From Saccharimonas sp963542675 (GTDB lineage: Bacteria > Patescibacteriota > Saccharimonadia > Saccharimonadales > Saccharimonadaceae): a stretch of 12,123 nucleotides of DNA. The stretch lies in contig CAUTXC010000029.1 of NCBI GenBank assembly GCA_963542675.1, forward strand, positions 1 through 12,123. The letters run 5' to 3'. Every line of letters starts with the position of its first letter. Position 1 is the stretch's first letter. This document shows, piece by piece, positions 6,179 through 11,620 of the stretch. The notes beneath the pieces were generated by a model. It worked only from the letters and a program-made list of their open reading frames with translations. It made no database searches and was not told the origin of the DNA. Both the position numbers and the translations under genes were made by a program.

Positions 6179-6572
6179 TATGGTGTGCGGAGTGCTTGCT
6201 AAATACAGCTATTGCGTTGATGCTGCGCACCATCACTACCTCTGTTATGATCAAAGGCTCTACCCTTACCTACGCTATATATAGCGTGCCCATATCTAGT
6301 GTCTTGGATGGTGTGGAAAAGTCGTGGAGATTTTTTACCGACACTAGACCACTGTGGGGTAGTCATTTTCTTCGCTTTTGCATTGCTGTATAGCTATCAA
6401 CGCCACTATTCATTCCATTGCGTGTGATAGTGGGAGGCGAGAGTAATACCCATACCCCTATCACCCACCTGTATTTATCTATCATTTCACCTTACGAACC
6501 CATTACCTCTGTCATCATTTGTGGCGTATAGGGAGACAACATACTAAGCGGTATATCACAAGGAGGTACCTC
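6176..6572. other. Gene-free stretch rich in inverted repeats
   Basis: No plausible gene is seen; the reading frames here lack start signals. Structures: (a) 9-bp imperfect inverted repeat 6180-6188 / 6225-6233 (one G-T pair); (b) perfect 16-bp palindrome ACGCTATATATAGCGT at 6272-6287; (c) perfect 9-bp inverted repeat TCTAGTGTC / GACACTAGA at 6295-6303 / 6340-6348; (d) two mutually exclusive stems, CCACTAT (6403-6409) with ATAGTGG (6427-6433), or GTGATAG (6424-6430) with CTATCAC (6458-6464). The latter includes the repeat ATACCCATACCCCTAT (6446-6461). The VOC gene promoter should lie here, but no single candidate is convincing. Confidence 0.6.
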
Positions 6573-6947
6573 ATGATCGACCACTTCGGCATCATCGTTA
6601 AAGACATTGAAGCAAGCAAGGCCTTTTATGAAGTGGTATTGGCACCACTGGGGTATGCCAAGACAATTGATGAATCCTATGGCGTGGGCTTTAGCAATCC
6701 AGACCAGACGCAACACACCGGGATATTTTGGCTTGGGCAAGGCGAGCCATCATCGCCGCTACACTTTGCTTTTGCTGCACCGTCGCGGGCAGCAGTTGAT
6801 GCATTCTATGCAGCTGGCCTAGCAGCAGGAGCGCAGGACAATGGCGCATCAGGCGTGCGGGCGATCTATCATCCAAACTATTACGGTGCCTTCCTCATCG
6901 ACCCAAACGGGCATAACATTGAGGCGGTGTGTCATGCTGCTGTATAG
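6573..6947 (+). CDS. VOC/glyoxalase superfamily protein
   Basis: The 124-aa product is one VOC module pair (two beta-alpha-beta-beta-beta repeats), the fold of glyoxalase I, extradiol dioxygenases and bleomycin-resistance proteins. The N-terminal MIDHFGIIVKDIEASKAFYE is diagnostic, with His4 as a candidate metal ligand. Further candidates are His64 in PLHFAFAA and Glu117 in the terminal DPNGHNIEAV motif. This resembles the lactoylglutathione-lyase-like subgroup often labelled only 'VOC family protein'; the substrate cannot be told. AGGAGG at 6561-6566 lies 6 nt before the ATG and fixes the start; an upstream in-frame ATG at 6519 has no such site and no homology. It is one of only two plus-strand genes and is convergent with the next gene. 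A TACCCC/GGGGTA hairpin begins 3 nt after its stop. Confidence 0.92.
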   Translation: MIDHFGIIVKDIEASKAFYEVVLAPLGYAKTIDESYGVGFSNPDQTQHTGIFWLGQGEPSSPLHFAFAAPSRAAVDAFYAAGLAAGAQDNGASGVRAIYHPNYYGAFLIDPNGHNIEAVCHAAV

Positions 6948-6950
6948 GAG

Positions 6951-6981
6951 TACCCCTATCCTATCAGTGGGTGGTGGGGTA
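6951..6981. repeat. TACCCC / GGGGTA hairpin after VOC stop
   Basis: TACCCC (6951-6956) and GGGGTA (6976-6981) pair around 19 nt, starting 3 nt after the VOC gene stop. There is no U-tract, so it is not a classical terminator. It belongs to the window's intergenic TACCC family. Confidence 0.45.
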
Positions 6982-7072
6982 TCTATGCGAAGATCCTGTT
7001 GCCAATCAATAGTAGCCGAGCGCTGCGAATAGACAACAACACAGCGGCCCTTCTTTGGCCAATGCCAAAAGC

Positions 7073-7104
7073 AAAGAAGCTCGTATAAATGACCGAGCTT
7101 CTTA
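7073..7104. terminator. Bidirectional terminator between convergent genes
   Basis: Perfect 10-bp arms AAGAAGCTCG (7074-7083) and CGAGCTTCTT (7094-7103) enclose a 10-nt loop. On the minus strand the stem is followed by TTGCTTTTGG, on the plus strand by ATGTTT. The position between the convergent VOC gene and the 180-aa gene fits termination of both. Confidence 0.75.
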
Positions 7105-7156
7105 TGTTTCCACAGGCTTGTATATAGCGTAGCTACACCCCTTGCGAAGCATGAGC

Positions 7157-7699
7157 TTACGGCAGGAGTATTGCTACGTCACCACGCTTACTGTGCTTGT
7201 TCATGGTTTTTTGCAGTGTCTTCGTGTCAAAAGTCATATCTGCATCGGCCTGCTCGCCAAGGAACAAGTGCTGGGCCATTGCCATAGCAGCGAGCTTACC
7301 AATACACCGTGCGCGCACTACCTCTGGGTTGTGCCGCTCATTAACCATACCTCTCTTTGCAACGTCAACCGGCCGAAAAAGTGCGAGGACATTTACCACT
7401 CCATCATCTTCGCCCATCCAGCCACACAACTCGCTTGTCATACCGGGCAACGCAGTAGCTGCAAAATCACATGTTGGCACAATGCGCCGATCGACAAAAT
7501 CCATATAACTGCCCTGCGTCGTATGGACGGTATCCACCACTAGGCGCTGCTCGGGCCCCTCACCTTCTAGACGTATGTCAGTTGCCAGGCTAACTGGTGC
7601 AGTATGTGCACCGTCGTAGCGCTTGATCGATGGTGGAATAACAGAATCAGTATGAATCTGTACGTAATTCGGTATTGAATTTTTTTCAAATAATTTCAT
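7157..7699 (-). CDS. Hypothetical 180-aa protein
   Basis: I do not recognise this protein. It is soluble, 180 aa, and lacks signal peptide and membrane segments. The first 70 residues hold strand-like stretches (NYVQIHTDSVIPPSI, SLATDIRLEG, QRLVVDTVHTT). Residues 75-120 contain CDFAATALPGMTSELCGWMGEDDG, and 125-165 look helical (PEVVRARCIGKLAAMAMAQHLFL). Three Cys occur but not in a metal-site spacing. The ATG at 7699 has AAGGAG 4 nt upstream and is preferred over an ATG 13 codons earlier that lies in AT-rich palindromic DNA. The upstream DNA holds TTGCAA-17-TATGAT, whose -10 ends only 10 nt before the ATG. If that promoter is used, the AAGGAG would be mostly outside the mRNA. The gene is convergent with the VOC gene and shares its terminator. 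Confidence 0.7.
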   Translation of the reverse strand: MKLFEKNSIPNYVQIHTDSVIPPSIKRYDGAHTAPVSLATDIRLEGEGPEQRLVVDTVHTTQGSYMDFVDRRIVPTCDFAATALPGMTSELCGWMGEDDGVVNVLALFRPVDVAKRGMVNERHNPEVVRARCIGKLAAMAMAQHLFLGEQADADMTFDTKTLQKTMNKHSKRGDVAILLP

Positions 7700-7708
7700 A
7701 ATGCTCCT

Positions 7709-7722
7709 TATCATATATGATA
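7709..7722. promoter_or_regulatory. 14-bp AT-rich palindrome overlapping promoter of the 180-aa gene
   Basis: TATCATATATGATA is a perfect palindrome covering the putative -10 (TATGAT on the minus strand, 7710-7715), with -35 TTGCAA at 7733-7738. A partial third half-site TGATA follows at 7726-7730. It could be a repressor operator; no regulator is identifiable nearby. Confidence 0.4.
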
Positions 7723-7738
7723 TATTGATAATTTGCAA

Positions 7739-8129
7739 GTCATATTACCTCTGTTCTCATCAATACCCTATAGGCCATCCCCTATATAGACTCATAGGTT
7801 GATTTAATGGGATTATACCCAAGCAAGACACAGTTAACATCTTGCTATGACTATCACCTAAAGATTGTGCTATAGCCTACTGCCTATATAGGCCAAGGGG
7901 TATGTTTTTACACAAGAAGTAGACAAATAATACACGTTCTTACATCAAAACCACTTCTGTCTGTGCGAGCCCTTTTTCTACTGCTTCATTCGAAAAATAA
8001 TAAGGACGCGTCACGTCAGCTTGCTTTTATCAAGATCTCAGTAATCGATGCATGCAGCGCAAATGTTGATCACCAGCAGCCTGATGGAAGTGTCACAAGC
8101 AGGATATAGATAAAACTGAGTTTGAGCTC
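7739..8129. other. Gene-free AT-rich stretch with TACCC/CTATAGG repeats
   Basis: No credible gene, tRNA or strong terminator is visible; the only frames are about 20 codons and lack ribosome sites. It holds AATACCCTATAGG (7762-7774), CCCCTATATAG shortly after, the 12-bp palindrome GCCTATATAGGC (7882-7893), and GGGGTATG (7897-7904, the reverse of CATACCCC). A short stem TGAG/CTCA followed by GTTTTATCT on the minus strand, overlapping the amidotransferase stop, may be its weak terminator. Confidence 0.5.
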
Positions 8130-8861
8130 TCACCGCTGATAGCGCTGCACAAACTGGCGCAGAATCTTGACTGGTTCGGTGACGGTTTGCTGGCGGGCAT
8201 TGGCGATGAGAGTATCGGCTTCGTCTGGAGTACAGTAGCCAGCGTGGCGATAGATATCGATGCGCAAGGCAAGACTCTCAGGGTCGAGCTCGGGATGGAA
8301 CTGCGTAGCATACACATTGCGCCCCACACGCAGCATCTGCACACAGGTACGCGAGCGTGCTAAGACGGTGCAGGCAGCTGGTGGCTCGAGCACCCCTTCT
8401 TTGTGCCCAACGAAGCCGTCGAAGGTAGTGGGTAAGTCAGCGAGGAGTGGGTCATCCCCAGCTGCTGGCGTGAGGGTGATTGGCACAGCACCAATTGCCT
8501 CACCATAAGCAAAGCTGGGCGCACCACCCAGTGCCGATACCAATGCACCAACCCCTAGGCAAGCGCCAAGAAATGGGATGTCATGGGTAATAATCTCGCG
8601 CAGCAGTGGCATCATCACAGCTTCGAACTCGCGCTGCTCGGCAGGCTTCTCAGCCGGAGCGTAGGCAAAGTTGGCCGGGCCACCACCCATCAGCACACCA
8701 CTATAGGCAGCAAGCGACTGCGCGGGGCGCTGCCCTGCCTCGATACGCACCCGCTCAAGATCGGTTGGCGCAAGGCCACCAAAGTGCAAGAATGCCTGAT
8801 ATTCGTTATCCGACGCCTCGTCCTCGGGGCGCGACTGCAGTAGTACAAATGGTTTCGTCAC
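8130..8861 (-). CDS. Class I glutamine amidotransferase (GATase1) domain protein
   Basis: This 243-aa stand-alone class I glutamine amidotransferase domain hydrolyses glutamine to release ammonia or removes a gamma-glutamyl group. The catalytic triad is clear: Cys101 in FLGACLGVGAL (nucleophile elbow) and His189-Pro-Glu191 in ATQFHPELD. The oxyanion-hole strand VLMGGGPAN (57-65) is present. It belongs to the guaA-like 'type 1 glutamine amidotransferase' group, in which the synthetase partner or substrate is usually unknown. Residues 210-243 form a helical tail after the domain. The start is GTG at 8861. AGGAG lies only 1 nt before it, too close for a normal ribosome site, whereas a TGC-TACACT -10 ends 7 nt upstream, suggesting a leaderless mRNA. 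The SUKH gene lies upstream on the same strand, 70 nt away. Confidence 0.9.
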   Translation of the reverse strand: MTKPFVLLQSRPEDEASDNEYQAFLHFGGLAPTDLERVRIEAGQRPAQSLAAYSGVLMGGGPANFAYAPAEKPAEQREFEAVMMPLLREIITHDIPFLGACLGVGALVSALGGAPSFAYGEAIGAVPITLTPAAGDDPLLADLPTTFDGFVGHKEGVLEPPAACTVLARSRTCVQMLRVGRNVYATQFHPELDPESLALRIDIYRHAGYCTPDEADTLIANARQQTVTEPVKILRQFVQRYQR

Positions 8862-8868
8862 ACTCCTT

Positions 8869-8877
8869 AGTGTAGCA
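8869..8877 (-). promoter_or_regulatory. Extended -10 of the amidotransferase gene, predicts leaderless mRNA
   Basis: On the minus strand TGC-TACACT ends 7 nt before the GTG start. No good -35 is present; the -35 position falls in the GGGGGTATTAG arm of the neighbouring repeat. Confidence 0.4.
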
Positions 8878-8892
8878 TGGCATGGCTGTAGC

Positions 8893-8934
8893 TAATACCC
8901 CCTGCAGATATATGCTATGGGGCATGGGGTATTA
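8893..8934. repeat. TAATACCCC / GGGGTATTA inverted repeat between SUKH gene and amidotransferase gene
   Basis: Nine-base perfect arms at 8893-8901 and 8926-8934 enclose 24 nt, inside which ATGC and GCAT can pair again. The right arm includes the SUKH gene stop codon (TAA on the minus strand, 8932-8934). No U-tract follows on either strand. It is the clearest paired copy of the intergenic TAATACCC family. Confidence 0.6.
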
Positions 8935-9504
8935 CTGTGCGGTATCACCTGGATAGACATAATCCTTGAAGAAGTCTGCGTCAAAGTCACTATCGACCCA
9001 CAGCTCCAGCCAGCCAAGGAAGTCCTGGCGCTCGCAGCACGGGCCAGCCCCTACGTCGCAGAAGTTCCACACTTCGCCAGCCCATTTGCCAGAGGTGATA
9101 AGCTGGTAGGTATCGCCACAGCCTTGGTCGAGGAGCAGCACACCTTCGTTACCCAGCCGCTCCTCAAATGCTTTGTTCGTAAGCAGTGCCTCATCCTCTT
9201 CTTCCTCCCAGAGCCAGTACTCATCGATCGTCACACTGCGCGAGAGGTCCTTTACCTCGGTATCAGCCAGTCGTTTGAGGCCATAGATAGAGATGCCACT
9301 GGGCTGCCGAATATCTTGGCAACCATCGCCCACTTGCTGGAGGAAGAGTCGATAGGCCTCGGGCAGGCGCGTGTTGCAGGCGGTCTCAAAGGCAGTAATG
9401 TCTGCCTCGCTCAGCGTTGGGCCCATCACGACGCCCTTTTCGGCTAGCTTGGCTTTGAGGCGCGCGATGATAGCGGGATAGTCGGCGGGGTTATGGATGG
9501 GCAT
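8932..9504 (-). CDS. SUKH (SMI1/KNR4) family protein
   Basis: The 190-aa product has the SUKH-1 core: LSEADITAFETACNTRLPEAYRLFLQQVGDG (about 31-61) is the typical N-terminal helix pair with LP..Y..FL. It is followed by ISIYGL (71-76), GVLLLDQGCGDTYQLIT (121-137) with the family G-C-G-D turn, GEVWNFCD (143-150), and DFLGWLELWVD (161-171). SUKH proteins in bacteria are commonly immunity proteins against contact-dependent or polymorphic toxins, but lone copies with other roles also occur. No adjacent toxin gene is visible, so it is an orphan in this window. AAGGAG 5 nt before the ATG supports the start. Confidence 0.88.
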   Translation of the reverse strand: MPIHNPADYPAIIARLKAKLAEKGVVMGPTLSEADITAFETACNTRLPEAYRLFLQQVGDGCQDIRQPSGISIYGLKRLADTEVKDLSRSVTIDEYWLWEEEEDEALLTNKAFEERLGNEGVLLLDQGCGDTYQLITSGKWAGEVWNFCDVGAGPCCERQDFLGWLELWVDSDFDADFFKDYVYPGDTAQ

Positions 9505-9572
9505 AATTTCTCCTTATATTTTTTTCTCATCGTACCATGTATAGTGCCGCCTCGCAAATGTGTGTTCGCACC

Positions 9573-9603
9573 AAAAGAGCTGCTCTAATGTGCAGAGCAG
9601 CTC
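9573..9603 (-). terminator. Intrinsic terminator after the LEA-like gene
   Basis: Perfect 10-bp arms GAGCTGCTCT (9577-9586) and AGAGCAGCTC (9594-9603) enclose a 7-nt loop. On the minus strand the stem is followed by TTTTGG, 25 nt after the stop of the 71-aa gene. Confidence 0.82.
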
Positions 9604-9627
9604 TCGTAGCTATCAAGAGATGAAGGG

Positions 9628-9843
9628 TTATTTATCCATCTTGCCTTTTACGTAGCCCTTGGTTTCGTGAGCTTTGTTTTCGATGTCGTTTGCCTTTTCT
9701 TTCACAGCATCGACGGCGTTTTGCGCAGCATCTTTGGCCTTCTCGGCTACTTCTTCGGCTTTGTCTTTTGCGTCACTGGCTGCTGCTTTGACCTTAGCTT
9801 GTGCGTCATCGGCTTTGGCTTTGATATCATCGGTAAGTCCCAT
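9628..9843 (-). CDS. Small LEA-like amphipathic-helix protein
   Basis: The 71-aa product consists almost wholly of Ala, Lys, Asp, Glu and Gln, with an 11-residue periodicity across about residues 8-62 (Ala-rich face, alternating Lys and Asp/Glu; for example AKADDAQAKVK, EVAEKAKDAAQ, NAVDAVKEKAN). It has no Cys, Trp or membrane segment. This pattern is that of group 3 LEA or apolipoprotein-like helices, and it also resembles small CsbD/YtxH-type stress proteins. Such proteins tend to be disordered until desiccation or membrane contact; a stress-protective role here is inference. The start has GGAGG 7 nt upstream and a TGC-TATAAT promoter 35 nt upstream. A strong terminator follows, so it is a single-gene unit. 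Confidence 0.85.
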   Translation of the reverse strand: MGLTDDIKAKADDAQAKVKAAASDAKDKAEEVAEKAKDAAQNAVDAVKEKANDIENKAHETKGYVKGKMDK

Positions 9844-9878
9844 GTGAGATCCTCCATGGTTAGTGTTGGTACTGTCTT

Positions 9879-9887
9879 ATTATAGCA
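9879..9887 (-). promoter_or_regulatory. Extended -10 promoter of the LEA-like gene
   Basis: On the minus strand TGC-TATAAT is a perfect extended -10, 35 nt before the ATG. The resulting leader of about 29 nt contains the GGAGG site. No strong -35 is visible. Confidence 0.65.
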
Positions 9888-9956
9888 ATGTTGGGCAATA
9901 ATAGCGAGCTACCTACTAGCGAAAAGGGAGCTGCTATAGCCGTGTATCTCTATTCT

Positions 9957-9970
9957 ATGGGTAATACCCC
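9957..9970. repeat. GGGTAATACCC palindromic repeat copy
   Basis: GGGTAATACCC (9959-9969) is a perfect odd palindrome inside TATGGGTAATACCCC. It combines inverted copies of TACCCATA and TAATACCCC from the intergenic family, and lies about 55 nt beyond the stop of the four-TM gene. Confidence 0.45.
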
Positions 9971-10024
9971 TGTTATCTATGTCTTTATTGATGAAGCACA
10001 GAGATGATTCGCTATCGTGGTGAT

Positions 10025-10828
10025 CTATTTACTCGCCGTGTCGCGTGGGCCGCTCAGATATTCCTCCGCATCGCGAATAAGGAAGAGGCTGACGTCGTCG
10101 CGCGTTTTGCCCGCCTTATGGAAGGGTGTGCTGATGACGTGGATGAGGATGATCATATACACCAAGACGAAACTAATCAGCCCCACGACCGTCAGGCTGG
10201 CGACAAATGGGTCGATGTTGGTAATGAGCAGGAGGCCAAGCAACGCCACCACAATAGAGCGCGCCAAGATGGATGCCGAGGGAATAAAGCGGATCCGCTG
10301 AATGTAATCGACCCGATGGCGGTGGCGGAGCAGTACCGTCTGCTGCTGCTTGAGCTTGACGATGAAGTTTGGTGGCACGTTACCCTGCTCCATCGTGGCA
10401 AAATACGGCGTTAAGCCCCGGATATCCTGCCGAGCATCGTAGGCCGAGTGGCGCACATCGCTCGAAAACCCTTGAGCCACAGCGTGCAGCTGGCGGCGAA
10501 AGTCATCGAGATCAAACACCGGATAGGTCTGATGAATCGCCGCGGCATCATCATACATATCTTCTAGTAGCGCTGCAAACTCTGCTGGGATCCGCTCCGA
10601 CTCTTTGTAATCGGCAATCGTAGCCGAGAGCAAAAAACCAATCACAAAGGTCACACTGGATATGACGCTATTGTGCAATGAGCTCTGCTCAATCGGCTCC
10701 CACCCCAGGCGATGCAGAACGAACTTCACGCTCACCACCACCGTCGCCACTGCCAGCGCCTGCCAAAAAATCCGCAGGAGCTTACCCTGTTGCTTGATCT
10801 GTTTTATCTGCTTGATAGGTCGATTCAT
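10025..10828 (-). CDS. Four-TM membrane protein, possibly bestrophin-like/DUF4239
   Basis: The product is a 267-aa inner-membrane protein with two hydrophobic pairs: segments at about 18-38 and 54-72, then about 186-203 and 208-230. Between them is a ~110-residue cytosolic, mainly helical region. The 2+2 TM layout with an acidic/arginine-rich stretch after TM2 (DYKESERIPAEFAALLEDMYDD) recalls bestrophin-like DUF4239 proteins, putative anion channels. I cannot confirm this by eye, so the assignment is weak. The in-frame ORF reaches 11047 but overlaps the Nudix gene and its repeat; the ATG at 10828 is chosen because coding character begins there (MNRPIKQIKQIKQQGKLLRIF). It lacks a Shine-Dalgarno; TATAAT lies 9 nt upstream, suggesting a near-leaderless mRNA. 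The basic N-terminus fits a positive-inside orientation. Confidence 0.8.
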   Translation of the reverse strand: MNRPIKQIKQIKQQGKLLRIFWQALAVATVVVSVKFVLHRLGWEPIEQSSLHNSVISSVTFVIGFLLSATIADYKESERIPAEFAALLEDMYDDAAAIHQTYPVFDLDDFRRQLHAVAQGFSSDVRHSAYDARQDIRGLTPYFATMEQGNVPPNFIVKLKQQQTVLLRHRHRVDYIQRIRFIPSASILARSIVVALLGLLLITNIDPFVASLTVVGLISFVLVYMIILIHVISTPFHKAGKTRDDVSLFLIRDAEEYLSGPRDTASK

Positions 10829-10837
10829 AATTTTTCT

Positions 10838-10843
10838 ATTATA
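10838..10843 (-). promoter_or_regulatory. -10 box of the four-TM gene, predicts near-leaderless mRNA
   Basis: A perfect TATAAT on the minus strand ends 9 nt before the ATG, leaving a leader of 2-3 nt. TTGCTC at 16-nt spacing is a weak -35 candidate. Confidence 0.5.
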
Positions 10844-10931
10844 CCGTATGAAGCGCAGAGAGCAATTGCCTTGCCCCGTTAGTGTATGTAATCGACTCGG
10901 TGTAGCCGTATCACTGGCTGAGGAATATGAT

Positions 10932-10968
10932 ATACCCATACCCCTATTGCCCTTATAGGTCACCCCTA
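10932..10968. repeat. ATACCCATACCCCTAT repeat copy overlapping Nudix stop
   Basis: The 16-mer ATACCCATACCCCTAT (10932-10947) is identical to 6446-6461. It continues into CCTTATAGG and a second ACCCCTAT, allowing two competing small stems (CCTAT with either side of ATAGG). The Nudix stop codon (10953-10955) lies inside it. Confidence 0.6.
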
Positions 10969-11522
10969 TGACGCGGAGCAAGCTCCTCCACCGAGGCAAC
11001 GTCGCGTAGCCATGGGAAATGCCGCAGCAGCACCGCTGATTGCACAAGTTCTTGCCAGGAGATCGCGCGAGTGGTTATCCGCTCGCCTGCATCACAGCGC
11101 GGTGGCATGTGGCGCACTGGTCGCCGGGCTAGTACGAGATGTTCAAACCATTCCATTTTTGTTTCGGGCTGCACCACCTCCAACAGCTGCCAGTCGGCAA
11201 ACTCCCAGCCTCTCTCCTCGCGCAGTTCCCGCTGCGCCGCCGCGATGATGGTTGTATCCTCAGGGTCGACCCGCCCGGCTGGCAAATGGCCATGCCGCAC
11301 GATGCCGCCTGGCTGCTCTTCATCGTTTACGAGCACCTTGCCTGTATCATCGACCGCAATGATGAATACTGTATCGGGCCGGCGTACCATTTCGAAGGTT
11401 GCTACTGAGCCATCATACAGCCGCTGCGGCCACTGATAAACACTAAATATCTCACCCGCAAAGACACACTGTGCCTCGGGCGGAATCATTCGAGCATGGG
11501 GTGGAATGGTACGTTGTGTCAT
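10953..11522 (-). CDS. Nudix hydrolase (ADP-ribose pyrophosphatase-like)
   Basis: The 189-aa product is a Nudix enzyme, expected to hydrolyse a nucleoside diphosphate linked to another moiety, with Mg2+. The box is PAGRVDPEDTT...RELREERGW (81-106). Catalytic REL-REE-RG is intact (Arg98, Glu99, Glu102, Glu103, Gly105), but the stretch between Gly83 and Arg98 is one residue longer than the consensus and the first Glu position is Asp/Thr. The upstream strands (DGSVATFEMVRRPDTVFIIAVDD) and the PAG before the box resemble ADP-ribose pyrophosphatases; the substrate is not provable. The ATG at 11522 lies 6 nt after a TGC-TATAAT box with no Shine-Dalgarno, while an in-frame ATG at 11573 would place that promoter inside the gene. 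It is divergent from hpt. Confidence 0.92.
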   Translation of the reverse strand: MTQRTIPPHARMIPPEAQCVFAGEIFSVYQWPQRLYDGSVATFEMVRRPDTVFIIAVDDTGKVLVNDEEQPGGIVRHGHLPAGRVDPEDTTIIAAAQRELREERGWEFADWQLLEVVQPETKMEWFEHLVLARRPVRHMPPRCDAGERITTRAISWQELVQSAVLLRHFPWLRDVASVEELAPRHRGDL

Positions 11523-11528
11523 GATGGT

Positions 11529-11537
11529 ATTATAGCA
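11529..11537 (-). promoter_or_regulatory. Extended -10 of the Nudix gene, predicts leaderless mRNA
   Basis: On the minus strand TGC-TATAAT, a perfect extended -10, ends 6 nt before the ATG. It is the strongest case for leaderless transcription in the window. Confidence 0.6.
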
Positions 11538-11604
11538 TTGTTCACGTCTCCACGCATTTTTCACTGCACCCATCTTCCAAAAATTCGCCCCCGCACTGCA
11601 TATC

Positions 11605-11613
11605 TGCTACAAT
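11605..11613 (+). promoter_or_regulatory. Extended -10 of hpt, predicts leaderless mRNA
   Basis: TGC-TACAAT (5/6 match) ends 7 nt before the hpt ATG, and no Shine-Dalgarno lies between. The promoter is back to back with the Nudix promoter about 70 nt away. No convincing -35 is visible. Confidence 0.55.
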
Positions 11614-11620
11614 AATCCTT

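Noticed and set aside
8917..9447. 176-codon open frame on the plus strand
   Set aside because: It is antisense to the clear SUKH gene, with no ribosome site or recognisable domain.
10829..11047. N-terminal extension of the four-TM protein
   Set aside because: It overlaps the Nudix gene end and the intergenic repeat, and lacks coding character; the TATAAT box lies inside it.
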